Assembly: GCF_002377905.1 (NCBI RefSeq)
Contig: NZ_DFQS01000063.1
Location: forward strand, 1 to 14,165
Length of the DNA: 14,165 nt
DNA from: Psychrobacter sp. UBA3483
GTDB taxonomy: Bacteria; Pseudomonadota; Gammaproteobacteria; Pseudomonadales; Moraxellaceae
Direction: 5' to 3'
Shown: piece after piece, positions 6,642 to 14,165 of the stretch
Position numbering within the stretch: position 1 is the stretch's first letter
How the letters are laid out: each line of letters opens with the position of its first letter
Translations under genes and position numbers: made by a program
Notes under the pieces: generated by a model
What the model was told of the DNA's origin: nothing
Seen by the model: the letters and a program-made list of their open reading frames with translations, nothing else
Databases searched by the model: none

Positions 6642-9600
6642 TTAGCTTTCGCTATCGGAGTCATCAACACCTGAGCCATCAGTTTCTGATTTTTCCGCTT
6701 GCGTCGGCTTTTTATGCTCCGCTTTCGGCTTACGCGTCCGCGCTTTTGGCACTTTTGGCGTGGTTAAATTAAACATGCCTTTTTGTGGTAGTAATTGCTC
6801 AGCCACGTTTTCGATCATGTTTTTATAACTGGCGATGGTCGTTTTTGACTTCGCCGCCTGGATTTCCTCTTTTGTTGCTTGCTCTGATAGCTGTTCAGTT
6901 GACTCAGATGCTTGCTCGGTTTCGCTTTGCTCGACATCAGAAACGCTGACTTCAGAAACAGTATCTGTAACTTCAGCATTGGCTGCTTCAACGTTTTGCG
7001 CTGCTACAGCATCAACGTTTTGCGCTGCTACAGCATCAACCTTAGATTGCCCCGCGTCCTCTGCTTCGAGTGCTTGCTCTACTTTTAGCAGCTCTTCACT
7101 ATCGGCGCTGACATCGTCTGTCTGAGCTTGATTGGCCAGCGCAGTGGCATCTACGGTCTGAGCGTCAATGTTAACGTCAACGTCAGTTTCGCTGCCGGCT
7201 GCTAAATCATCATTTTTAGACGCTTCGGCAACTGTGGTTACAGCTGGCTCCTGATAGTCAGGATGCTGACCGCGTGGGTCATTGTTCGCCCGCTTGCTAA
7301 TAGGGCGGGGCTGAACGGCTGTTTTGCCCTGCGCTGCGGCAAATTGACTGACGGCTTGCGTCATTGCTTCAAAGCGAGCGAGATAATCCGCTGCTAAAGG
7401 CTCATAGCCGTAGTTGCTAAAGTCAAAATCTTGATTGACAGTTTCGCCAGTCTCAACTTTAGACTCGTTGCTGTTATCGACCTTAATCTCGCCAGTGCTA
7501 GTATCAGCTTGCTCTAAATGCAAAGCAATAGCAGCTTTAAAGCAATTAATCACGCCTTCGGCGGCTAAACGTGCTTGCGCCTCTGGCAGGGTTGCACGGA
7601 TAAACTCACCAACCGTACCGCGAATAGTTGGTACATTTACAGCGCGTTGCTCATTTACCACAGGCGATTGGTTATCCGATGCTGTAGTTGTCGAGGCTTG
7701 AGCATGCTGACGACGAACCACGCGTGGATCATTGGTGGCTTGACCGAACTTTTCAGCCGTTACATAACGCTTGGCAAATAAAGCTTGATGGTCAAGTTCA
7801 AACGCTGCTTGATTGCTACTGTCAGTAGTATCCGTATTAGCATCAACATCAGAAGCAGTTTTTTGCGCTTTATCGGTAGGCGCTACATCATCAGCTTCGC
7901 TGCTAGTTTTGACAGCACTACGACTTTTAGAGGTCGATTGCTCATCCGCTGCTGATTTTGTAGCTTCGACATTGTGCTCGTCTACAGATTTGGTGTCAGA
8001 CTTTTGCACTTTATCGTCAGTAGTGCTTGTCTTAGCGTCGTCCATTTTTGCTGCCGCTACCACCGCATCGCCACTTGCAGTATTGTCACTTTTAGCAGCG
8101 TCGGCAGTCACAGTTTGCGTACTGGTTTTTTGACTATTATCAACCGAGTCACGGCTATTTTTAGCAGCTTGACTGTTAGTGTTTTGCTTAACGGCTTCCT
8201 GCTTATCCACATTTTTCGGAGTGCTGTCTTCCTGACTTGCTTTCTGCTTATCAGCTTCATTGATAGCTTTCTCAGCGCTTTGCTTTTCAGGCGCTGGGCG
8301 AGTGGCTGCTACAGATTTACTATCATCTAAAGACAAGTGCACAACTTCTGGCGACTTGAGCTCCGTAGCCGCTTCATTGACCTGTAATACCACTTCATTA
8401 GGGTCTTGGTTGCGGCGCGCACTGGTCTGATTTTTACCATTGCTATAACTGGTTTCTTTAGTGCTTTGCTCGTTGTTATCTGCACTTAATGTCTCTCCGC
8501 GCTCAATTTTGCCGCGTGAGGAGCGCTGGCTATTTGATTTACGCTTAGCATGCGTTTGTGCATCTGCAGTATGAGCGTCTTTACTATCAGCGTCATTGTA
8601 CTCGGTATGGCTATTATCATGTCCATTACGATCACTGTCTTGACGGTTGTTGCGATTACGATCGTTGGTACGTCGATTATCATGCTGACGTTTATCTTGG
8701 CTATCAGCTTGCTTGTCGTCAGTGCTGGTTGAGCGGCTGTCTTCTACGTTGTTGCTAGCAGCATTACCATTGGACTCATCTGACGGCTCTTTTCTTTGAC
8801 GCGTTTTAGAGGGTCTTGATTTACGCGGTTTACGTCTTCTTCTATCTTCAGCGTCGTTATTATCCTCAGTATTACCACTCGCGGCTTGCTGGCGATTAGT
8901 ATTCGGCTGTTGCTCAATGCTCTGCTGCTTGCTTGCTGCTTGTGGCACTGCTGCGGCTTGAGTGTTGACAGCTAAGGCGCTGGTATCGATTTGTCCAAAC
9001 GAGCCAAGGCTTTGGGCGCCAGTATTTACCAGCACTTCAATGGCTTCGGCGGCATCACGGCTACTGATTTTAGGCGTCGTCGATGCTTGTGGCGCTTGGG
9101 CAAATAGGTTGGACAACCAAGCGACTGCTTGCGGTTGGGCGGTAGTCGCGTTGTTGGTTTGCGAAGCGACTGGCGCCGCGGTAGTCGCACCAGTTGGTGC
9201 GTTTTGTGTTTGTGGTTGCGGCGCACGTGCTGGTGTAGCATTGCTGCCATTAGCATTAGCATTAGCATTAGCATTGCTACGATGGTCATTGCTATGACTG
9301 GTCGTGTTTTGCTGCTGACTATTGGCACGAGGAGTTGTTTGACTGTTTTTATTGCTGCCATTATCAGCTACTTGACGTGGCTGGCGCGTTGGCTGCTGCT
9401 CAGGGCGCACTGAATCAGCGGTCTGCCAATCGACGTTATAACCTAAGTCGCTGTGCTCTTGCTGCTGGGTATCAGTGATACGCTCATAGCTCGATGGGGC
9501 AAAGCCATCACGATTAAAATGCAGCTTAAAGTTTGGCGATTCTAAATGCGCGTGTGGCAAAATGGTGATACGCGTACCGCTGTCTTGCTCCAAATAAACC

Positions 9601-10964
9601 AAGCTATCGCGTTTTTCGTTTAGCAAGAAAGCGGCGATGTCAGTTGGCACTTCAGCTTGCACTTCGCCTTGACGTTCTTTGAGGGCAATTTGTTCAATCT
9701 GACGCATAATCGACAGTGATAACGAGCGCAAATCACGAATCATGCCATTGCCATGGCAACGCGGGCAGATGTAGCCGGTTGACTCTTCTAATGATGGACG
9801 CAAGCGTTGACGGCTCATTTCCATCAAACCAAACTTGGAAATATCACCAAACTGTACACGCGCGCGGTCGTATTTGGTCGCATCAACCAGACGTTTTTCC
9901 ACTTCTTTTTGGTGCTTATTATCATTCATATCAATGAAGTCAATGACAATCAAGCCGCCCATATCACGCAGGCGCAATTGACGCGCAATCTCATCGGCAG
10001 CTTCTAGGTTGGTATGATAGGCAGTTTCAGCAACATCTGAGCCTTTGGTTGATTTTGCTGAGTTGATATCGATAGACACCAAGGCTTCCGTTTGGTCAAT
10101 AACGATTGAGCCACCTGATGGCAAGCGTACTTCGCGCTGATAGGCGGTCTCAATCTGTTTTTCGATATTAAAGCGCGAAAACATCGGCTCATAATCGGTA
10201 TATTTACGCAATTTCTCCGCTTGTTTTGGCATCACGGCATCGATAAAACCGGCCGCTTCGATATAAGCGTTTTCGTTGTCGATCCAAATCTCGCTAATAT
10301 CATCGCGTAGATAATCACGCACGGCACGGGTGACAACGCCTGCTTCTTGGTGCACCAAACGCGGAGACGGATATTTTTGATTTTGCTCTTGAATGGCTTG
10401 CCAGATATTGAGCAAGTGATTTAAATCGTGTTGCAAGTCTTCTTGGGTCTTGCCAATACCAGCCGTACGAATGATGACGCTCATGCCTTTCGGCAAATCA
10501 AGATTGCCGAGCATGCGTTTCATATCTTCGCGTAATTTGCCCGAGATTTGACGCGAAATACCGCCGCCACGAGGATTGTTTGGCATCAACACCAAATAAC
10601 GCCCTGCCAAAGAAACATAAGTCGAAAGCGCTGCGCCTTTATTGCCGCGCTCTTCTTTTTCGACTTGGACGATAAGCTCGTCACCTTCTTTGATTAGTTT
10701 TTTGATGTTTTCATCGCGTGGATTGCCGCTTAAATATTCAGCAGAAATTTCTCGAATCGGCAAAAAGCCTTGGCGCTGTGAGCCATATTCGACAAACACC
10801 GCTTCAAGCGATGGCTCGACACGGGTAACGTGACCTTTATAAATGTTGGATTTTTTTTGCTCGCGGGTACGGTTTTCTAAATCGAAATCGTAGAGGTGAT
10901 TACCTTTACAAAGGGCAACGCGAATTTCTTCGTTTTGAGTAGCGTTGATTAAAATGCGTTTCAT
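6642..10964 (-). CDS. rne: Ribonuclease E, scaffold of the RNA degradosome
   Basis: Endoribonuclease for mRNA decay and for rRNA and tRNA processing, anchored at the inner membrane. The catalytic half (about 1-495) starts with MKRILINATQ, has an S1 domain at about 36-120, the RNase H-like/5'-sensor region, the Mg2+-binding residues Asp299 (VSIDIN) and Asp342 (IDFIDM), and the zinc-link CPRC at 400-403. The spacing of 43 between the two aspartates equals E. coli D303/D346. The C-terminal half (about 500-1440) is predicted to be disordered, very polar, and much longer than in E. coli (1061 residues in total). Within it are a hydrophobic WLSNLF segment at 616-621 (possible membrane helix), an Arg/Lys block at 707-726, a second basic block near 764-780, NDPR motifs at 1078-1081 and 1228-1231, and a basic C-terminal patch at 1404-1419. 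ATG start with AGGA 8 bases upstream. Divergent from rluC. Confidence 0.97.
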   Translation of the reverse strand: MKRILINATQNEEIRVALCKGNHLYDFDLENRTREQKKSNIYKGHVTRVEPSLEAVFVEYGSQRQGFLPIREISAEYLSGNPRDENIKKLIKEGDELIVQVEKEERGNKGAALSTYVSLAGRYLVLMPNNPRGGGISRQISGKLREDMKRMLGNLDLPKGMSVIIRTAGIGKTQEDLQHDLNHLLNIWQAIQEQNQKYPSPRLVHQEAGVVTRAVRDYLRDDISEIWIDNENAYIEAAGFIDAVMPKQAEKLRKYTDYEPMFSRFNIEKQIETAYQREVRLPSGGSIVIDQTEALVSIDINSAKSTKGSDVAETAYHTNLEAADEIARQLRLRDMGGLIVIDFIDMNDNKHQKEVEKRLVDATKYDRARVQFGDISKFGLMEMSRQRLRPSLEESTGYICPRCHGNGMIRDLRSLSLSIMRQIEQIALKERQGEVQAEVPTDIAAFLLNEKRDSLVYLEQDSGTRITILPHAHLESPNFKLHFNRDGFAPSSYERITDTQQQEHSDLGYNVDWQTADSVRPEQQPTRQPRQVADNGSNKNSQTTPRANSQQQNTTSHSNDHRSNANANANANGSNATPARAPQPQTQNAPTGATTAAPVASQTNNATTAQPQAVAWLSNLFAQAPQASTTPKISSRDAAEAIEVLVNTGAQSLGSFGQIDTSALAVNTQAAAVPQAASKQQSIEQQPNTNRQQAASGNTEDNNDAEDRRRRKPRKSRPSKTRQRKEPSDESNGNAASNNVEDSRSTSTDDKQADSQDKRQHDNRRTNDRNRNNRQDSDRNGHDNSHTEYNDADSKDAHTADAQTHAKRKSNSQRSSRGKIERGETLSADNNEQSTKETSYSNGKNQTSARRNQDPNEVVLQVNEAATELKSPEVVHLSLDDSKSVAATRPAPEKQSAEKAINEADKQKASQEDSTPKNVDKQEAVKQNTNSQAAKNSRDSVDNSQKTSTQTVTADAAKSDNTASGDAVVAAAKMDDAKTSTTDDKVQKSDTKSVDEHNVEATKSAADEQSTSKSRSAVKTSSEADDVAPTDKAQKTASDVDANTDTTDSSNQAAFELDHQALFAKRYVTAEKFGQATNDPRVVRRQHAQASTTTASDNQSPVVNEQRAVNVPTIRGTVGEFIRATLPEAQARLAAEGVINCFKAAIALHLEQADTSTGEIKVDNSNESKVETGETVNQDFDFSNYGYEPLAADYLARFEAMTQAVSQFAAAQGKTAVQPRPISKRANNDPRGQHPDYQEPAVTTVAEASKNDDLAAGSETDVDVNIDAQTVDATALANQAQTDDVSADSEELLKVEQALEAEDAGQSKVDAVAAQNVDAVAAQNVEAANAEVTDTVSEVSVSDVEQSETEQASESTEQLSEQATKEEIQAAKSKTTIASYKNMIENVAEQLLPQKGMFNLTTPKVPKARTRKPKAEHKKPTQAEKSETDGSGVDDSDSES
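6988..7035 (-). repeat. 24-bp tandem repeat, two perfect copies, in the rne tail
   Basis: Two identical 24-bp units (6988-7011 and 7012-7035) plus a partial third start (TCAAC) encode the repeated octapeptide VDAVAAQN around residues 1309-1324 of RNase E. The unit length is a multiple of three, so gain or loss of a copy keeps the frame. Confidence 0.9.
9249..9272 (-). repeat. Hexanucleotide repeat ATTAGC x4 in rne (Asn-Ala repeat)
   Basis: Four perfect tandem ATTAGC units (plus strand) plus a partial fifth encode the alternating Asn-Ala run near residues 564-571 of RNase E. The repeat is in frame, so slippage would change linker length without a frameshift. Confidence 0.9.
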
Positions 10965-11413
10965 ATTTGAATCCTATGAGTACGCATAACAACGACGGGC
11001 AGGCTTTAGGGCAAGGGAGCAAGTTCGGTTAAGGGTAAATCAACCTGAGCAGATGTTAGTGAGCGGTAGAACGTAAAGCAGAAGTAACGGCAAGCACATG
11101 AGCTTTTCGTAACTGCTTTTTGACCTAAAATGTATTAGCCATTTATCCTGCTAATGTCGGTAACGTTTATATAGACAAGGTAGGGTGTAAGGCTACTATC
11201 TATATTAGTATTATGAGTAAGCTTGCTCTAACGATTAAGGCACGCGCAGGTTTGTGGTCTTTTGACAGTCATTTATACAAGTTTAATCCGCACACCTTGT
11301 AAGGGCGGCGATGGATAAAGACTGAGATTTAAGAGGTCACAATTACCAAAAAAGCATCGTGTTGTCACAATTAATCAATCAAGGTCTAGCAATCATAGCG
11401 CTGTTAATAAAGG

Positions 11414-11449
11414 ACTGTTTTATCGGTAAGTGCTGGTGCATAAAACAGT
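11414..11449. repeat. 10-bp perfect inverted repeat in the rne leader region
   Basis: ACTGTTTTAT (11414-11423) and ATAAAACAGT (11440-11449) are exact complements around a 16-base loop. It lies about 450 bases upstream of the rne start. It could be an mRNA stem in a long rne leader or an operator-like site; the sequence alone does not decide. Confidence 0.6.
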
Positions 11450-11860
11450 GCTGTGCAGCGGTTATCCTTTTAGGTAAAGCAATTGGTCATTCTTTATTTA
11501 TCGTTCTTTTGGGTATCACGTCAAAAATATCTGGGGTAACTCAAAGCTAGGTGGCGCTGCTCTAATCATCAGCGGGGCGTACTTGGCAAACAGAATAAAT
11601 GACCGGCTTATCGGCGCGGTGTCTCTTGTCTATCCTACTTCGCGTGCTCTGTTTGACCACCAATACTCAGGCAGCTATCGATAATCAACAAATGATACTC
11701 GATTCTGGCTCTAAGCGACCCATACTTGCTCAACTGTGCGCTAAAGGACTGGCTGATAATTAGTTATGCGTGATAAGTAACTATCAAAATAAGTCGTGGT
11801 TAGGCGATAGTGAGTAAATGTTATGTTGTTATCGTCTGATAAAATGGTTGTTAGACAGTT

Positions 11861-11883
11861 TATCAAAGCGATTTCGTTTGATA
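11861..11883. repeat. Hairpin TATCAAA(g)CG / CGTTTGATA
   Basis: TATCAAA and TTTGATA pair perfectly, extended by CG/CG across a single bulged G, with loop ATTT. It is followed at once by another imperfect dyad (TATCACAATA and TATTGATA, 11882-11904). AT-rich and between the divergent promoters, so it could be an operator, a cruciform or a transcript stem. Confidence 0.5.
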
Positions 11884-11913
11884 TCACAATATTTTGTATT
11901 GATAAAAAACTTT

Positions 11914-11933
11914 GTACTAAAAATTTTTGGTAC
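11914..11933. repeat. 20-bp near-perfect palindrome
   Basis: GTACTAAAAATTTTTGGTAC is self-complementary at 9 of 10 arm positions, with one T-G pair. The rigid A5T5 core gives intrinsic bending. It is flanked by TGATA on both sides. Confidence 0.5.
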
Positions 11934-12143
11934 TGATACATCCTATATATAGATAATTATCAGCGTTGTTCTTACAATTTATGGGGCATTATAGGGTATA
12001 TCAAGGGATATAACACCCTTAAAATCAGATGAAACGCACAAGTTTGGCAACCTTTATAACGGTCATTGCCTGACTAACCAGTAGTAGCAACGGCGTAATA
12101 TTGTCTGTAACAACAAGGAATTATTGTCGCAGCCTCTGCTTAA

Positions 12144-12170
12144 TTGGCGCTCAACATGCTAAACTATAGC
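12144..12170 (+). promoter_or_regulatory. Weak candidate promoter of rluC
   Basis: TTGGCG (12144-12149) and TATAGC (12165-12170) with a 15-bp spacer lie about 30 bases before the rluC ATG. The spacer is shorter than the usual 16-18 bp and both hexamers deviate from consensus, so this is tentative. Confidence 0.25.
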
Positions 12171-12198
12171 AAATCTTTGTGTAAATACCTAACTAAAA

Positions 12199-13224
12199 AT
12201 GACAAACTCAAATATGCCAACCGAACAACCTATCCACGAAGCGCCCGCTATCTTTAATAGTAAAACGCGCCCGCAAAGTGCCGATGACGAAATCAGTAAC
12301 TTTGAAAAGGTGAATTACCTTGAAGTCACGCGCCATCAGCACGACCAGCGCTTAGACAACTTTTTACTCAATCGTCTAAAAGGCCTGCCAAAATCACACA
12401 TCTACAAGATGATTCGCTCAGATGAAGTGCGCGTCAATAATAAACGCTGTAAAGCGCATGACAGATTGCAGCGTGAAGACGTCGTGCGTATTGCGCCTGT
12501 ACAGCTGGCGACCCGCGATAAACCGATTATCAGCGCTGAGTTTGCCAATAGCTTATTGGCGCGTGTGGTCTACGAAGATGAAGGTTTGATTGTACTCAAT
12601 AAGCCTTCTGGCATTGCTGTGCACGGCGGTAGTGGAGTAGATTTTGGCGTCATTGAAGCCATGCGCGAAGTGACAGGTAAAAAATATCTCGAGCTGATTC
12701 ATCGTATCGATAAAGATACTTCAGGCTTGCTGATGATTTCTAAAAAGCGCTCGGCATTAAAAGTGCTACAGCAGCATCTGGTCGACAAAACCATTCAGAA
12801 GCATTATTTATGTATCGCCAAAGGTCAACCTGCGCTCAATGAGCAGCGTATCGACGCGCCATTACTGCGCTATACACTCGCTAGCGGTGAGCGCCGGGTA
12901 AAAGTAGACGCGCAAGACCCACAAGCCAAAGAAAGCCAGACAGATATTATCGTACATGGTCGCTTTACGTTAAATGAGCAGCCAGTGAGCCTAATTGAAG
13001 CAAAGCCTTTGACCGGGCGCACCCATCAAATTCGCGTGCATTTGGCCTATATTGGTCATGCTATTTTAGGTGACGATAAATACCATGTGCATGACAAGTC
13101 TGGCGTGCATCGTTTGTGCTTACACGCGTGGCGCTTGGATATTCCTGGCTATGAAACCATCACCGCGCCATTACCAGATGAGATGACGGATTGGTTACCA
13201 GCAGATATTCAGCTGCCTGAATAA
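12199..13224 (+). CDS. rluC: 23S rRNA pseudouridine synthase RluC
   Basis: A 341-residue RluA-family pseudouridine synthase. E. coli RluC modifies 23S rRNA positions 955, 2504 and 2580. An N-terminal tail of about 45 residues is followed by an S4 RNA-binding domain at about 50-98 (QRLDNFLLNRLKG ... IYKMIRSDEVRVN), then the catalytic domain with HRIDKDTSGLL, in which Asp171 is the catalytic nucleophile, the KPSGIAVHGG segment (135-144) and the conserved RTHQIRVHLA (274-283). Rivals in the same family are RluD and RluA; the position divergent from rne is the characteristic place of rluC and decides the name. The ATG at 12199 lacks a clear Shine-Dalgarno (AACTAAAA precedes it); an in-frame ATG five codons later is no better. 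A HAD phosphatase gene follows after 149 bp. Confidence 0.93.
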   Translation: MTNSNMPTEQPIHEAPAIFNSKTRPQSADDEISNFEKVNYLEVTRHQHDQRLDNFLLNRLKGLPKSHIYKMIRSDEVRVNNKRCKAHDRLQREDVVRIAPVQLATRDKPIISAEFANSLLARVVYEDEGLIVLNKPSGIAVHGGSGVDFGVIEAMREVTGKKYLELIHRIDKDTSGLLMISKKRSALKVLQQHLVDKTIQKHYLCIAKGQPALNEQRIDAPLLRYTLASGERRVKVDAQDPQAKESQTDIIVHGRFTLNEQPVSLIEAKPLTGRTHQIRVHLAYIGHAILGDDKYHVHDKSGVHRLCLHAWRLDIPGYETITAPLPDEMTDWLPADIQLPE

Positions 13225-13289
13225 GTTTTAAAAATTTCATTTTAAAGAGTGATAGTCAATGCAGTTTTGAAATGACTATTTAACACAAT

Positions 13290-13340
13290 CGTCACAGTGA
13301 CTTATAAGGGCATGTCTGCGCCAAATAAGCAACTGTGACG
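13290..13340. repeat. 9-bp inverted repeat between rluC and the HAD gene
   Basis: CGTCACAGT (13290-13298) and ACTGTGACG (13332-13340) are exact complements around a 33-base loop, and TTTTC follows the second arm. The first arm is also half of a small palindrome, GTCACAGTGAC (13291-13301), giving three GTGAC half sites. It may act as a weak rluC terminator or as an operator for the next gene. Confidence 0.5.
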
Positions 13341-13373
13341 TTTTCATATTTGCCATTTGTAAAGGGTTAGTCC

Positions 13374-14084
13374 ATGACAGCATCTAGCGCTAATAAAACA
13401 GCGCCAACCAATACTTCTGAATTAGCAGCCGAGCACCATTTAGCTGATAAAACGCTGATTATTTTTGATTGGGATGGCACTTTGATGGACTCGATTGGCC
13501 TCATCGTTGAGTCGATGCATGTAGCAGGCGAGGCGCATGGCTTTACGACCACGGATGAGGCCGTCAAAGACATTATTGGGCTGAGCCTAATGCATGGCAT
13601 TGAGATTTTATATCCGCAAGCAACTGATAAACAAAAACTCGCCATTCAGCAAAGCTATGCGGAGTATTATATTCCGAACAGCCATCGTACGCCGTTTTTT
13701 ACGCCGATAGACGATATGCTCCTGACGTTAAAGCAGCAAGATAAGCAGCTTGCGGTCGCTACTGGTAAGAAAAGAAAAGGATTAGATCGAGTACTAGAGG
13801 CTTCTGCTAGCCATCATTACTTTACTATCACCCGCTGTGCTGATGAATCTGGCTCCAAACCTGATCCGCAAATGCTGCGCGATATTTTAGATTACACTAA
13901 CCAGCCAATCTCGCAGGCAGTATTTATCGGTGACAGTATTTACGATATTCAAATGGCCAATCGTTTGGGTATGACCAGTATTGCCGTCAATTATGGCACA
14001 GCATCAAGTAACGAGCTTGCTGCCGAGCAGCCAACTTATCAAGTGGACACGCCGCAAGAATTAGTGGCATTATTATGTGCATAA
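13374..14084 (+). CDS. HAD-superfamily hydrolase (phosphoglycolate phosphatase-like, subfamily IA)
   Basis: A 236-residue protein with all four HAD motifs: FDWDGTLMDS (nucleophile Asp32, acid/base Asp34), Thr130 in VATGKKRKG (motif II), Lys162 in GSKPDP (motif III) and Asp187/Asp191 in GDSIYD (motif IV). A helical cap of about residues 42-112 places it in subfamily IA, near Gph and other small-molecule phosphatases. The first 25 residues (MTASSANKTAPTNTSE...) are a polar extension without signal-peptide character. The start is supported by AAAGGG 7 bases upstream. A HAD hydrolase directly after rluC is also found in Pseudomonas. The substrate cannot be told from the sequence; phosphoglycolate or another small phosphoester is possible. 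Confidence 0.9.
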   Translation: MTASSANKTAPTNTSELAAEHHLADKTLIIFDWDGTLMDSIGLIVESMHVAGEAHGFTTTDEAVKDIIGLSLMHGIEILYPQATDKQKLAIQQSYAEYYIPNSHRTPFFTPIDDMLLTLKQQDKQLAVATGKKRKGLDRVLEASASHHYFTITRCADESGSKPDPQMLRDILDYTNQPISQAVFIGDSIYDIQMANRLGMTSIAVNYGTASSNELAAEQPTYQVDTPQELVALLCA

Positions 14085-14165
14085 ATCGTGCGTGTAAATT
14101 ATGTATGTAAATAAAACGTCATTTAACCTTAGCAAATAGATTTTTGGTGTAATGGACAAAATTCA
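14085..14165 (+). other. Right edge of the window; possible start of the next gene
   Basis: 81 AT-rich bases after the HAD stop. An ATG at 14152 (ATGGACAAAATTCA...) could open the next plus-strand gene. In Pseudomonas sppA follows this HAD gene, but four codons and no Shine-Dalgarno are not enough for a call. No terminator hairpin is visible. Confidence 0.2.

Larger units (their letters stand above)
10965..12198. other. Long divergent regulatory region between rne and rluC
   Basis: 1234 bases with no convincing gene. In E. coli the rne side of the equivalent gap holds a 361-nt leader through which RNase E autoregulates its own mRNA. A long leader is likely here as well, but no recognisable copy of that motif was identified. 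Visible structure: a 7-bp stem (AAAGCAG 11075-11081, CTGCTTT 11113-11119), direct repeats GTCACAATTA at 11336-11345 and 11364-11373, an inverted repeat at 11414-11449, hairpins at 11861-11883 and 11914-11933, and many TGATA/TATCA motifs at 11754-12003. The only ORFs (11359-11550 plus, 11741-11941 minus) lack ribosome binding sites and recognisable families. Confidence 0.7.

Noticed and set aside
7813..8330. Plus-strand ORFs of 106 and 118 codons antisense to the rne tail
   Set aside because: They are mirror frames of the low-complexity repeat coding in rne, with no ribosome binding sites or known domains. The same applies to the other antisense ORFs in rne.
11359..11550. 63-codon plus-strand ORF, hydrophobic and cysteine-rich (CFIGKCWCIKQCC)
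   Set aside because: It starts with GTG, has no Shine-Dalgarno, overlaps the direct and inverted repeats upstream of rne, and matches no family that I recognise.
11741..11941. 66-codon minus-strand ORF in the rne/rluC gap
   Set aside because: AT-driven composition, no properly spaced ribosome binding site, and it covers the dyads and TGATA cluster, so it is probably non-coding.

Overview
The window looks like a chromosomal segment of a gammaproteobacterium of the family Moraxellaceae, most likely Psychrobacter. This is inferred from protein character and gene order, not from a search. Pointers are the divergent rne/rluC pair with a HAD phosphatase after rluC, the dsbC-hom adjacency known from pseudomonads, a very long Asn/Gln/Ser/Asp-rich RNase E tail, and moderate-to-low GC. 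Most of the window is housekeeping sequence. I see no defence island, prophage or CRISPR array.

Layout. 1-3872 holds three minus-strand genes in the order of transcription dsbC (periplasmic disulfide isomerase, probably a lipoprotein), hom (homoserine dehydrogenase, GTG start) and an acetyl-CoA acetyltransferase. 4117-5342 is a 1226-bp IS200/IS605-type element that carries only tnpB, with both subterminal hairpins and a TCAA right tip; it lies in the divergent gap between dsbC and a plus-strand DUF808/YedI membrane protein (5513-6436). A 15-bp-stem terminator at 6576-6609 serves the converging DUF808 and rne genes. rne (RNase E, 1440 residues, minus) fills 6642-10964. A gene-free 1234-bp divergent region follows (10965-12198), rich in inverted repeats and TGATA/TATCA motifs. 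Then come rluC (23S rRNA pseudouridine synthase) and a HAD-family phosphatase on the plus strand, and the window ends just after it.

How the genes relate. RNase E (RNA decay and rRNA processing) and RluC (23S rRNA modification) share a divergent control region, as in other gammaproteobacteria. DsbC, Hom and the thiolase are functionally unrelated neighbours (envelope protein folding, Thr/Met synthesis, acyl-CoA metabolism).

The most notable points: (i) TnpB has Gly259 where the RuvC-II glutamate is expected, while both RuvC aspartates and the zinc ribbon are kept, with acidic residues just before the ribbon that could compensate; (ii) removing the element rebuilds an 18-bp tandem repeat (17/18 identical) at its target, which fixes its ends; (iii) the RNase E tail is about 940 residues of low-complexity sequence with a few conserved-looking short motifs, including two NDPR motifs and a candidate membrane helix; (iv) the rne/rluC gap is unusually structured.
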